NCBI GenBank assembly: GCA_020832235.1
Contig: JAFIEZ010000010.1
Coordinates: 214,787 to 278,786, forward strand
Length of the DNA: 64,000 nucleotides
Reading direction: 5' to 3'
Source: Bacteroidota bacterium
Lineage (GTDB): Bacteria; Bacteroidota; Rhodothermia; Balneolales; HLUCCA01
Position numbers and translations under genes: made by a program. How positions within the stretch are numbered: position 1 is the stretch's first letter; every line of letters begins with the position of its first letter. The notes beneath the pieces were generated by a model, which worked only from the letters and a program-made list of their open reading frames with translations, was not told the DNA's origin and did no database searches. Positions 29,131 through 38,355 of this stretch are shown piece by piece.

Positions 29131-32100
29131 ATGCAACATCGACCTGTTCTACATACAACCCTTCTGAAGCTAGCTTCGGTTTTGTTCCTGCTTATGCTCT
29201 CGCAGGTGGGATTGTTATATGGCCAAACTACTACGTGGAACGGAAGCGCCAGCTCCGACTGGTTTAATCCATCAAATTGGAGCGACGGCGTACCAGGCCC
29301 TGCCACCACAGCCCAGATTAATTCCATACCCGCCGCTAATAGTCAGCCCCTGCTCTCATCAAGCACCACAATTGGTGGCCTAAGTATGGGGTCGAATAAC
29401 CAATCGCTGACCTTAGGTCCTGACATCACGCTCACTATTGCCGGGAACCTCACTACCGGCAACTCGGCCATGTTAAGCGGGACCGACGTTACGTTACATG
29501 TTGGCGGGAACATGACCCTCGGCAATGATGTAAACATTGCCACATCTGCTAATCCAGGTTCTTTATCCGTGGGTGGCAATCTATCCGTGGCAAACGGAAA
29601 AACATTTAACGCAGATTTTGAATCCATTACGATTGACGGAACACTCACCCTCAACGGACAGATTAACTTGTTTTCTGCCGATCTGGAAACCGAAACTATT
29701 ACGATCAATAACAATGGTGTTCTGAACATTCAAAACGGCAGTGTCACCGTGAATAACACCTCATCAAACAGCGGCAATATTCTGGTTGGTGACGGAGTGT
29801 TCACCATTTTGGGGAACTTCACTCACACGGCAAGCGGGTATCTTGAGGTGCAAACGGGTACTGTGAACGTCGGTCACCCGGGGCCTCCCGCGGTTAGCGG
29901 CAACTTTGTTCAGGATGGAGGGTCTGAATTCATACTCAATCAAGGATCGTTCAATGTGTTTGGGAATTCCACCTTTTCCGGGGGAGGAGACTTTTTTGCC
30001 AACGAAGGTTCTATTCTTTTCGAAGGTAACGTCGCCTTCAACGGTGGGAGTGATTTCGATGCGGGAACCAGTACGGTTACTCTGAGCGGTGATGTTACAC
30101 TATCCACAAACTCTAATCAGAGCGCCACCTTTTTCAACTTAATAGTTGACGATGGAACAAATGTGACAGCGAATATCAATGTCACCGTTCAAAATAACAT
30201 GACGGTTGATCCTACCGGTAACTACAACCATGTAAATCAAACTACCCTCAACGTATTTGGTCAGGTCATTGGTGAGCCCGAAATCAATGTCAACAGACCG
30301 TACGTGGTAGCCTTAGAGGTCGTCAGTAGCACCCGACTGCGCATCTTTTTCAATACCGAATTTGATGGAAACCCGATTAGTCTGATACCCGGTACAGGTA
30401 CCAACGCCGCCGAACGACTTACCAATTATGAAGTGGTTGAAAATGGTGCAGAGCCAGCCACAGCGATATTGGTATCGCCAAACATCGTTGAAATCGAATT
30501 CAATTCTGCAACATTTACCATACAAGATAATACGCAGTACACCCTATGGATTAAAAACCTCCGTATTCAGGAGAATAACACAACCAGCGGGCAAATTAGT
30601 GCGAATCACTTTAAGTTTTTTGGTGGCACAAGCTTCACCGTGCCTCAACCCCTAAGTCTGGACTACTACCCCGGCGGGCTCGATAATACCAACCTGCAGC
30701 TTTGGTTTGATGTTGCCGATGCTGCTACACGTTTCTCAAATCCCTCGGGAACCGCACTGGCAACCAATGGTCAGCGCATAGCCCGTCTCAACGACAAGTC
30801 CCCGGCTGGTCGTCATTCCATTCAGTCGACCACCAACCTGCGACCAGAGCTGGATCTCACCGGAGCATTCGGAGGCCAACCTTCTCTGATTTTTAACAAC
30901 GCCGAGTTTCTGCCCTTCGATGGAAGTTTCCTTGCAGGAACCGAATACACCCTTGGCTTTTTTGTCGACCGTGCTAGCACAAGCAGCCGAAATATCTATC
31001 TCGGCGGCACCGGCACCGGACAAAACAGCAATCTCCACCTATTCTGGAGCACAACAAATCAGCTTGAGTTCCACCAATGGGACAATAACTTCGGTTTTCC
31101 GGTTCCCGCTTTCACCGGGTCGCTCGAGGGTGAAATACACACCTTCGATCTGAATACATCTCTGTCAAACAATGCTCGTAGCATGTGGCGAAACGGGGCA
31201 CTGCTTGGCAGCGGGGGGTCCAACGCCACCTTGGTGTCCTATAACGGGGCTGCACTGGGCGCCTATCAGAACAACGAGTTTTTCAGCGGTCGTATCGGCG
31301 AGGTCTACATGTTCAATCGTCGACTCAACAACACCGAGCGCATCATTCTGGAGAACTATACCGCGGCCAAATGGGGAACACTTCTGGCCACGGCGTCTCG
31401 GTATTTCACCGCACCGACCGGATATGGACATCAACTGGTAGGTATTGGTCGTACTTCATCCACCGACTTGGTTGGTCAAACCGCATTTACATCCGGTGGA
31501 CTCGGGCTGCAGGCGTTAACAACGGAGTTTCTGAATACCGACGGGAACTACCTGCTCGCAGCGCACAACAACGCAACGGGACTCAACGCCACCACGATCT
31601 TTACCACGACAGCACTGTACGAACGCCCAAATAGAGTTTGGTATGCCGACATCACCAAAATCGCGTCGAACGGTCAGCTCACCGTCTCATTTGATCTGGA
31701 CATCCTTAATGTAACGCCCACTACATCTACCGGCCAATACGCACTGCTATTTAACGCCAACGACGATGATTTCAGCGTATTTGAAAACAACAACGTACTC
31801 TCATCCAGTGCTTCGGTTGTCGGCAATGTCGTGAGCTTCACCATTGACGCCGATCAGCTCAGCGACGGATACCTCACCCTCGGATTCTTCATCACGCCGG
31901 CCTCTGCCGATCCCGATGAAACCACCATTACAGCACAGCCAACTGTTATAGAAGCCGATGGTGCATCCACATCGGTAATTACCGTTCAGGCACGCTTTCA
32001 GAACGGTGTGGCGCTTTCCGTCGGAGGCGATACGGTAACCCTTACAAGCACGGCCGGAACCCTGGGAGCTGTGAACGATAATGGCGATGGAACCTACACC

Positions 32101-35100
32101 GCCGTACTGACTTCGGCCAACACAACCTCCACCGCTACCGTAACCGGCACAATCAACGGAGATCCGATTAGTGATCAGGCAACCATTATTTTCTCGGCCG
32201 GCGCGCCAGCTCCCGAAGAAACGCTCATTACCGCCGCCGACGCGCAACTTGCAGCCAATGGCAGCGATCAAACCACCATCACAGTACAGCTGCGCGATAA
32301 TCTGGGCGCTAACCTCACCACCGGCGGCGCCAACGTGGTACTATCCACCACCAGCGGAACACTCAGCGCCGTAACCGACAACAACGACGGGACCTACACG
32401 GCCACGCTCACTTCTTCCACAACCATTGCAACCGCGACGATTTCGGCCACCGTGAATGGGAGTCCGGCCACGGCCACGGCTCAGGTGCAGTTCACGGCCG
32501 GGCCCATTGACCTCGCTACCTCCACCATAGGAGCAAGTCCCTCGCAGATTACCGCCAATGGAACATCCCAAAGCTTAATTGTACTCGAACTGCGCGACGC
32601 CAATGGAAATCTCGTAGGCACAGGCGGCGCAACGGTTGTACTCTCTACCACCGCCGGAAGTCTTTCCTCCGTGAATGACCTGGGCAACGGTTTGTACAAC
32701 GCTACCTTAACCTCGGCCACTACACCCGGAACCGCCACCATCTCCGCAACGGTAAACGGCAATCCCGTTGCCGCAACCACTCAGGTCGAATTTGTTGATT
32801 TCGACATCCTTCGGTACTATCCCGGCGGACTGGCCAACGGCAACCTCCAGATTTGGTTCGATGCAGCCGATGATGCCTATATTTTCAGCGACGTTGCCGG
32901 AACAACACCTGCAGGCTTCGGCGACCCTGTGGCCTTGCTGCGCGATAAATCGCCCAATGCCCGTCACGCCGAGCAACCCGTTACGGCCAGCCGACCTATT
33001 CGCAGCAACACAGGAGCCTTCGGAGATCGACCTTCTCTGGTCTTCAACAACGCCGAGTTCCTGCCCTTCGACGGTACCTTCCTGGCCGGCACCGACTACA
33101 CCCTCACCTTTATGGTCGACCGCTCCTTCGGTGGCTCCGGCCGAAATATGATTTTTGGAGGGACTACCACCTCAGCCAGTGAAAACCTCCACCTATTCTG
33201 GAATGGCAGCACGACCCTGGAACACCACCATTGGGGCAACAACTACACGATGACCGTCCCGGCCTACACCGGCAGTTTAACTGGGGAAATTCTCACCGTC
33301 AATTTAAATACCGCCATTACAGCGCCCTTCCGCAGAACCTGGCGAAACGGAACCCAGATTGGTTCAGGCGGCACAAATGCCCAGCTCACATCCATGAATG
33401 GAGCCGCCATCGGACGCTTCCAGACCAGCACCTTCCTTCGTGGACGCATTGGAGAGGTCATCATGCACGACAGGGCGCTGAATACCACCGAGTTTATCAT
33501 ACTCCAGAACTACATTTCAGCGCGATGGGGTGTAGGCATTGATGCTACCATCGATTTCTATACCTCCCCGGATGCGGACTTCTTCCACCAACTGGTCGGG
33601 ATAGGCAGAACCACCCCCTCCGATAATGTCATGCAAACGGCATTCACCTCTGGCGGACTCGCCTTCAACTCCAACGGGTTCAGCTTCCTAACGGCGAGTC
33701 AGCGCTACCTCATGGCGGCCCATAATAACCTCACAGGACTCTCATCCGGTCCGGTAGTCGTGGGCGAATCGACCTTCGAGCGATGGGAACGAGCCTGGTA
33801 CCTTGAAAAAACAGCCACTACCAGCGGGGGAGAAGTAGCCCTGGAGTTCGACTTCTTCGACTATGACCTTCCCTTACCCCAGCAAGATGAAACCTTTGCA
33901 CTGATTTTTCATCCCAATAATCCGTCCTTTGCCTCTGCCGGCGTGCAGACCATCGCGGCAACGGTGAGCTTCCCATCGGTAAGTCGGGTTCGCTTTGTGG
34001 TGGATGCCGACGATCTTACCAACGGCTTTTATACCCTGGGCAGACGCACCGGAACGGTAACGTATTTCAGCAGAACTTCGGGTGACTTCAACGATGCTGA
34101 AACCTGGTCGGTCACCGGTCATGACGGTCCGGCACACAGCGCCGCTCCCGGTCCCAACAGCACCGTAATTATTGGCGGGGATGCCGGCAGTGACCACACC
34201 GTTACCCTTACGGCCAATTTCGCCACCCAGTCGGACGGGAACATCACCGTAACCGACACCGGCGACGGAGCGGGGATACTGCTCACCGGCACCCATCTGC
34301 TCACCGGAAGCGGCACCTTCACCCTGGATGATGGCGGTGCATTGGGCATCGGCTCACCCGACGGCATTACCACCTCAGCGGCCAGTGGCAACATCCGCAC
34401 CACCACCCGCAGTTTCAGCGCCGACGCCATCTATATCTATAACGGAAACAGCGCCCAGAATACCGGCAGCGGACTCCCCGGTGAAATCCGAGAGTTGCGC
34501 GTGAACAACGCCTCGGGCGTAACCCTTACCAACAACCTGCGCGTAACCTCCGAAACCCTGCTGGAGGCAGGCAATCTGACCGTCGGTTCCGACCGGGCCT
34601 TCGTATCCGAAACCATCCAATACAACGGCGGACTCCTTCGCGCGCTGCGCCAGCTTTGGGTGCCGCCAACCGACACACCCGGCGGATGGCGACTGTTTTC
34701 CTCGCCCATCGATACCGACTACGCCAATTTGTTCTCCGAACTGCTCACCCAGGGCTTCCCCGGCAGCGATTTAGGGGTATCATCCAGCCTGATTCCGAAT
34801 GTACTTTGGTACGAAGAATCGTTTGAAGGCACCGACAATCAGCGCTGGAGAGCACCAACAAGCGCCTCTCAAAGCCTGGAACCCGGTCGCGGTATCTTCG
34901 CGTACGTCTTTGGCGACATCTCCACCGACAGCCGGTATGGTCAGCAGGCCGTTACTCTGGAAGTCATCGGACAGGAAAACGCCGGCGACATTAGTCTCCC
35001 CGTTACCTATACGCCCGAGGGAGACCAGGGATGGAATCTGGTAGGCAATCCGTTTTTATCGACCATTTTCTGGAATGATCCCGACGGATGGAACAAAGCC

Positions 35101-36147
35101 AACATCGGCAACTCCATCTACGTATGGGACCAGCAGTCGAACGGCGGGAATGGCGCTTTTCTGGAATGGAATGGTGTGACCGGATGGGGGAATGGTTACA
35201 TCAAACCGTTTCAGGGATTCTGGGTGAAGGCCACGGGTGCCGGTGCCGAGCTGGAAGTGAAATCCTCGGCCCGCTCCACCACCGTTGCCGGTACATTCTA
35301 TCGCCGTATGCAGCACCCTGAAATCGAATTGCAGGCCATCACGGCCGACTCTCTGAAAGGTCGGGCCATTGTGATGTTTACCGAAGATGGTAGAACCGGG
35401 GTTGACGCGCTGGATGCCTTCCGGCTGCAGTCGCTGTCTGATACCTATGTAGATCTGTTCTCTGTGACGGAGAAGGGCGACCGCCTTGCTATTAACCATA
35501 TGCCGCTTCGTTTCGCCCGAACGGTAGAGATTCCGCTCGATTTGGATGCATCTCGCGCAGGACAAGGATTCAACGAAGAAATTACTGTGCAATTGCAGCG
35601 GTTGGCCAACGTACCCGATGACTGGCAGGTGACCCTGGTGGATCGTCAAACCGGTCAGGAGTACAATCGTGAAGCTATGGAGCAGGGCATCCGCATATCG
35701 CTTCGCACCGCAGGACGCAGAGCCAAGCGCTCCTCCGATGTGCTGGAAGCATTTAGCTTTGATTTACCCCCGGGCCCCATCGCAGAGCGAACCGATGATG
35801 GTCCAACCCTCATGAAATCGAATCCTTCACGGGTGCGCTTTACCTTACGTATTACGCCAATGAAGCCCCCGGCGGATGTGCCCGCGCGTTTCGCCCTGTC
35901 GCAAAATTATCCGAATCCGTTTAATCCCACCACTACGGTGCCATTTCAGCTGGCCGCCGATGGCCAGGTACGCATCGAGGTGTACGACATTACCGGCAGA
36001 CGAGTAGCTGTACTGCTCGATGAGTTTCGTCAGGCCGGATTTTATGAGGTGAACTGGAATGCGGCTGACCGTGCCAGTGGGATCTATCTGTATCGCATGA
36101 TAACGGTGGAAGGGGTCCTCACCGGCAAGATGACGTTAATAAAATAG
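29131..36147 (+). CDS. Giant modular surface protein with T9SS type A sorting domain (2338 aa)
   Basis: An exported 2338-residue protein. Order: signal peptide (1-31); beta-solenoid-like region of short Gly/Asn-rich repeats and an Ig-like domain (about 35-505); LamG/concanavalin-like domain (510-750); DUF8202-like domain with HQLVGIGR (755-925); three invasin-like Ig repeats of about 98 residues, each with NDxGNGTYxAxLTS-type cores (927-1222); second LamG-like (1224-1468) and second DUF8202-like domain (1469-1643); beta-helix-like region beginning FSRTSGDFNDAETWSV (1645-1850); a domain with GWRLFSSPI...GWNLVGNPF (1851-2035); and a C-terminal sorting domain with YPNPFNPTT and ending GKMTLIK (2253-2338). 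The last domain predicts export by T9SS and attachment at the surface. LamG domains suggest glycan or protein binding; an adhesin role is inference. It lies between the pilin-like genes, but no coupling is seen. Confidence 0.85.
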   Translation: MQHRPVLHTTLLKLASVLFLLMLSQVGLLYGQTTTWNGSASSDWFNPSNWSDGVPGPATTAQINSIPAANSQPLLSSSTTIGGLSMGSNNQSLTLGPDITLTIAGNLTTGNSAMLSGTDVTLHVGGNMTLGNDVNIATSANPGSLSVGGNLSVANGKTFNADFESITIDGTLTLNGQINLFSADLETETITINNNGVLNIQNGSVTVNNTSSNSGNILVGDGVFTILGNFTHTASGYLEVQTGTVNVGHPGPPAVSGNFVQDGGSEFILNQGSFNVFGNSTFSGGGDFFANEGSILFEGNVAFNGGSDFDAGTSTVTLSGDVTLSTNSNQSATFFNLIVDDGTNVTANINVTVQNNMTVDPTGNYNHVNQTTLNVFGQVIGEPEINVNRPYVVALEVVSSTRLRIFFNTEFDGNPISLIPGTGTNAAERLTNYEVVENGAEPATAILVSPNIVEIEFNSATFTIQDNTQYTLWIKNLRIQENNTTSGQISANHFKFFGGTSFTVPQPLSLDYYPGGLDNTNLQLWFDVADAATRFSNPSGTALATNGQRIARLNDKSPAGRHSIQSTTNLRPELDLTGAFGGQPSLIFNNAEFLPFDGSFLAGTEYTLGFFVDRASTSSRNIYLGGTGTGQNSNLHLFWSTTNQLEFHQWDNNFGFPVPAFTGSLEGEIHTFDLNTSLSNNARSMWRNGALLGSGGSNATLVSYNGAALGAYQNNEFFSGRIGEVYMFNRRLNNTERIILENYTAAKWGTLLATASRYFTAPTGYGHQLVGIGRTSSTDLVGQTAFTSGGLGLQALTTEFLNTDGNYLLAAHNNATGLNATTIFTTTALYERPNRVWYADITKIASNGQLTVSFDLDILNVTPTTSTGQYALLFNANDDDFSVFENNNVLSSSASVVGNVVSFTIDADQLSDGYLTLGFFITPASADPDETTITAQPTVIEADGASTSVITVQARFQNGVALSVGGDTVTLTSTAGTLGAVNDNGDGTYTAVLTSANTTSTATVTGTINGDPISDQATIIFSAGAPAPEETLITAADAQLAANGSDQTTITVQLRDNLGANLTTGGANVVLSTTSGTLSAVTDNNDGTYTATLTSSTTIATATISATVNGSPATATAQVQFTAGPIDLATSTIGASPSQITANGTSQSLIVLELRDANGNLVGTGGATVVLSTTAGSLSSVNDLGNGLYNATLTSATTPGTATISATVNGNPVAATTQVEFVDFDILRYYPGGLANGNLQIWFDAADDAYIFSDVAGTTPAGFGDPVALLRDKSPNARHAEQPVTASRPIRSNTGAFGDRPSLVFNNAEFLPFDGTFLAGTDYTLTFMVDRSFGGSGRNMIFGGTTTSASENLHLFWNGSTTLEHHHWGNNYTMTVPAYTGSLTGEILTVNLNTAITAPFRRTWRNGTQIGSGGTNAQLTSMNGAAIGRFQTSTFLRGRIGEVIMHDRALNTTEFIILQNYISARWGVGIDATIDFYTSPDADFFHQLVGIGRTTPSDNVMQTAFTSGGLAFNSNGFSFLTASQRYLMAAHNNLTGLSSGPVVVGESTFERWERAWYLEKTATTSGGEVALEFDFFDYDLPLPQQDETFALIFHPNNPSFASAGVQTIAATVSFPSVSRVRFVVDADDLTNGFYTLGRRTGTVTYFSRTSGDFNDAETWSVTGHDGPAHSAAPGPNSTVIIGGDAGSDHTVTLTANFATQSDGNITVTDTGDGAGILLTGTHLLTGSGTFTLDDGGALGIGSPDGITTSAASGNIRTTTRSFSADAIYIYNGNSAQNTGSGLPGEIRELRVNNASGVTLTNNLRVTSETLLEAGNLTVGSDRAFVSETIQYNGGLLRALRQLWVPPTDTPGGWRLFSSPIDTDYANLFSELLTQGFPGSDLGVSSSLIPNVLWYEESFEGTDNQRWRAPTSASQSLEPGRGIFAYVFGDISTDSRYGQQAVTLEVIGQENAGDISLPVTYTPEGDQGWNLVGNPFLSTIFWNDPDGWNKANIGNSIYVWDQQSNGGNGAFLEWNGVTGWGNGYIKPFQGFWVKATGAGAELEVKSSARSTTVAGTFYRRMQHPEIELQAITADSLKGRAIVMFTEDGRTGVDALDAFRLQSLSDTYVDLFSVTEKGDRLAINHMPLRFARTVEIPLDLDASRAGQGFNEEITVQLQRLANVPDDWQVTLVDRQTGQEYNREAMEQGIRISLRTAGRRAKRSSDVLEAFSFDLPPGPIAERTDDGPTLMKSNPSRVRFTLRITPMKPPADVPARFALSQNYPNPFNPTTTVPFQLAADGQVRIEVYDITGRRVAVLLDEFRQAGFYEVNWNAADRASGIYLYRMITVEGVLTGKMTLIK
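30658..31905 (+). repeat. Intragenic module copy 1 (LamG + DUF8202-like)
   Basis: First of two homologous blocks inside the giant gene, starting at YYPGGLDNTNLQLWFD. The second block begins at 32800. Peptides such as SLIFNNAEFLPFDGSFLAG and SLVFNNAEFLPFDGTFLAG are nearly identical, and the DNA is similarly close there, which points to a segmental duplication. Confidence 0.8.
31911..32796 (+). repeat. Three tandem invasin-like Ig repeats within the giant gene
   Basis: Three units of about 295 bp (from about 31911, 32206 and 32506), each encoding about 98 residues. They share ANGxSxxxIxVxLRD..., a VVLSTTxGxL strand and a Gly-(Thr/Leu)-Tyr turn. They separate the two LamG-DUF8202 modules and probably act as a stalk. 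Confidence 0.75.
32800..34060 (+). repeat. Intragenic module copy 2 (LamG + DUF8202-like)
   Basis: Second copy of the block at 30658-31905, starting at YYPGGLANGNLQIWFD and running through HQLVGIGRTTPSDNVMQTAFTSGG to the end of the DUF8202-like part. Confidence 0.8.
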
Positions 36148-36148
36148 G

Positions 36149-36208
36149 CCGTTAATGGTACACGTTTATTAGGTTTGGCGCGATAATGTGCTTTGTGTAC
36201 ATTAACGG
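36149..36208. repeat. Long inverted repeat after the giant gene
   Basis: CCGTTAATGGTACAC (36149-36163) pairs with GTGTACATTAACGG (36195-36208) with one bulged base, across a 31-nt loop. It begins directly after the stop codon of the giant gene. There is no T-run, so it may be a transcript-stabilising 3' hairpin or a Rho-linked end instead of an intrinsic terminator. Confidence 0.6.
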
Positions 36209-36306
36209 ATACCGTATTCTATCGGTTGCGTGTTTATTGTCATCAAACCACCGGTTATCCACTTATGTTAGCAATTTCTAACACGATTAGACCTATATTA
36301 ATCAAT

Positions 36307-36334
36307 TTTAACTGCCCTAAGGCGTTAGTATAAA
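36307..36334 (+). promoter_or_regulatory. Possible promoter of the chaperone-usher-like gene cluster
   Basis: TTTAAC (36307-36312), a 16-bp spacer and TATAAA (36329-36334) lie 46-73 bp before the ATG at 36380. The -35 match is weak; the 232-bp gap after the giant gene makes a promoter here likely. Confidence 0.35.
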
Positions 36335-36379
36335 GTAAATTGAGTATTAGCAAACGAAGACCTGCATACACTCATTCCC

Positions 36380-36931
36380 ATGTCATTACGGATTAAGCGC
36401 TTACGTACCATTTCTCGACTCATTCCTCTCATGGTTGCTGGATTAATCATGGCAGTGTCAGGCGAAGTCATCGCTCAAAATGGTCAGAATGGGCAAACCG
36501 ACAACGGACAGTTTATTAATATTACGGTAAGCGCACAGATTCAAGCTACCATAGACATTGAAACCCGCAATAATATTAACCTGGGGCGGATCAATCCGGG
36601 TCAGGAATCGGTTGTCATCAATCCGCGTGAAGATCCCGGCGCCGGACTCCTGCGCGTTTCCGGAAGTCCAGGCATGCTGTTTCGGGTGTCGTTTATCGAA
36701 GCCCGGGAGCTCATCAGCGTGGGTGGGGGAGAAACCCTCACGTTTTTTTATGAGGTGAGCGGTGCCCAGGAAGAGAATCAGTTGCTATCGGAGCCTGTTA
36801 CCCGCGAAAATCGCGATTTGCAGATGAGCGAAACGGGCGAGTTCTTCTTTTGGGTTGGCGGACGGATGAATCTGGGGCGGGATTTTGGTCAGTACGAGGG
36901 CGAGTTCACCATCGAAATTGACTTTATCTGA
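36380..36931 (+). CDS. Exported pilin-like subunit 1 (DUF4402-like)
   Basis: A 183-residue protein with a long signal peptide (residues 1-33, ending EVIAQ). A Gln/Asn/Gly-rich stretch (NGQNGQTDNGQ) follows, then one beta-rich domain. Typical family features are a strand with ITVSAQIQATIDIETRNNINLGRI near its start and a C-terminal alternating strand YEGEFTIEIDFI. There are no cysteines. It is the first of three genes joined by TGATG stop-start overlaps, so the three are made together. By position it may be an adaptor or tip subunit of the fibre assembled by the chaperone (38954) and usher-like protein (39831). DUF4402-like is my reading of the pattern. Confidence 0.65.
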   Translation: MSLRIKRLRTISRLIPLMVAGLIMAVSGEVIAQNGQNGQTDNGQFINITVSAQIQATIDIETRNNINLGRINPGQESVVINPREDPGAGLLRVSGSPGMLFRVSFIEARELISVGGGETLTFFYEVSGAQEENQLLSEPVTRENRDLQMSETGEFFFWVGGRMNLGRDFGQYEGEFTIEIDFI

Positions 36932-37569
36932 TGCGTACTATATTGTTCTGCTTATCGGTCTGCGGGATGCTGGCGTTGATGCCATTGGGTGTGTACGCTC
37001 AATTTACCCCCTCCACCGGCGGCGGACAGATTCAGTTCGGGCAGTTTTATTCTATAGAAGCGGGGATACATCACACGGGTCAAAATGAGCTTCTTTTCGG
37101 CAATGTGATAGCCGGAGATATCAAAACCATCGAGATTGACTCTCCCGATGCAGCCATTTTTGAAATCAAAGGGCTGCCATTTTTGGATGTCATTATTGAA
37201 ATTTCCGGGGTTGGACATGCATTAGCAGGTAATGTTGGGAGTTTGTTCCTGGATGGGGATACCGATTGTTCCAGTACCAATTGCCAGATGCCGGTGACCT
37301 ATGAATTTGCTTTTGATAATTCGGGTGGAATTACAGCTGACGATGCTGTTGCAAATCCCTTTACGATTAATCGCGTCATTTTTCCTATGCAACGCCGGGC
37401 ACTAGGAGCACCTCCCGGTCCGCCTCCTACACCCGAGATTACCGGTGTTGACCTCCTCCCGGAAGTGGTTTCCACCTTTCTGTTTATCTATGGTACCATC
37501 CAAAGTAACAGCAACAACATACCTGGAGAGTATGCTGCCACGTTACGAATTGAGGTAATCTACAACTGA
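36931..37569 (+). CDS. Exported pilin-like subunit 2, with CX4C pair
   Basis: A 212-residue exported protein; signal peptide to about residue 24 (GVYAQ). The mature domain has the same layout as its neighbours (INFG-like LLFGNVIAGDIKTIEI near the start, C-terminal strand GEYAATLRIEVIYN). It carries a DCSSTNC pair (CX4C), likely a disulfide-closed loop, and a Pro-rich insertion (APPGPPPTPEITG) before the last strands. Its ATG overlaps the preceding stop by one base, and its own stop overlaps the next ATG in the same way. Probably a minor or tip subunit. Confidence 0.65.
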   Translation: MRTILFCLSVCGMLALMPLGVYAQFTPSTGGGQIQFGQFYSIEAGIHHTGQNELLFGNVIAGDIKTIEIDSPDAAIFEIKGLPFLDVIIEISGVGHALAGNVGSLFLDGDTDCSSTNCQMPVTYEFAFDNSGGITADDAVANPFTINRVIFPMQRRALGAPPGPPPTPEITGVDLLPEVVSTFLFIYGTIQSNSNNIPGEYAATLRIEVIYN

Positions 37570-38099
37570 TGCGTAATTTTGGGATACTCATAGCATTTCT
37601 GTTGGTTACGGCCTCGGCGCATGCGCAGTTCTTGCAGTTTTCGGTGTTTATCGATTCTGAGGTGAGTGCTTCAACGGTGCAGGAACTTAATTTTGGTACT
37701 ATGCTGCAGAATTCGGAGCAGTTGATTGGGCTCGACGAGAACGGGAGTGGATGGTTTCAGGTGGCGATATTGAATGTGAGCAATATTCAGTTGTACATCG
37801 ATGCGCCCGATCAGCTGGTGTTTGAGTCCGACGAGATTACCTGCGGGGATGAGCTTTGTGGGCTCGACCTGGAATTGGGATTTGCTTATTACATTGACTC
37901 CCAGCCGGCTATTCAAAGCGGTCGACCGCTGGCTTCGCTTAGTCAAGGTTTTAATGAAGTGGCTGTAGCTCCGCCGGGTCAACCTAACGGCGAACCCGAA
38001 TACATTTATGTAAATGTGAATGTGTTTGGTCGGCTTATTGTTGGAGACGTTCCAACCGGGACCTACACCGGCACATTGAATCTGGAAGTGACGTTTTAA
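37569..38099 (+). CDS. Exported pilin-like subunit 3, with CX4C pair
   Basis: A 176-residue exported protein; signal peptide to about residue 19 (ASAHAQ). The mature domain begins FLQFSVFIDSEVSASTVQELNFG, ends with the alternating strand GTYTGTLNLEVTF, and carries CGDELC (CX4C) at the same relative place as subunit 2. These features make it a beta-sandwich subunit of the same family. The stop is followed by a 256-bp gap, so this ends the three-gene translationally coupled set. Confidence 0.65.
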   Translation: MRNFGILIAFLLVTASAHAQFLQFSVFIDSEVSASTVQELNFGTMLQNSEQLIGLDENGSGWFQVAILNVSNIQLYIDAPDQLVFESDEITCGDELCGLDLELGFAYYIDSQPAIQSGRPLASLSQGFNEVAVAPPGQPNGEPEYIYVNVNVFGRLIVGDVPTGTYTGTLNLEVTF

Positions 38100-38294
38100 T
38101 AAGCTATTGTTATTTAGTTACCTGCAAGAATGATTTATGCTTTTACATTCGTATGGTGTGTGCATGTAGTTCATAGCTTGAATATCCCCAGAAACGAACG
38201 GTATAGTTAAAACATCTTAACGAAAATGCTGCAAATTCCCCGATTTTTGCCGGACTGTTAACGAAACCTAATTTTATTAAGGTAAAAATGGGGT

Positions 38295-38302
38295 TAAGTT
38301 TG
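38295..38302 (+). promoter_or_regulatory. Bacteroidota-type -7 element (TAnnTTTG) for the major subunit gene
   Basis: TAAGTTTG matches TAnnTTTG and lies 53 bp before the ATG at 38356, in a 256-bp gap. No perfect -33 TTTG is present. Confidence 0.45.
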
Positions 38303-38355
38303 TAACAGTTCAAAACCCACAAGAGTCTACATATTTCAATCAAACACATACAATC

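Noticed and set aside
35056..35649. 197-codon minus-strand open frame inside the giant gene
   Set aside because: It has no domain and no start context; the plus-strand protein is continuous and has recognisable domains through this stretch.
36389..36404. AAGCGCTT palindrome (another LacI-type operator) at the start of the 36380 gene
   Set aside because: It lies within codons 4-8, in a signal-peptide segment rich in Lys-Arg-Leu, with poor flanks compared with 55127-55140; coding constraint explains it.
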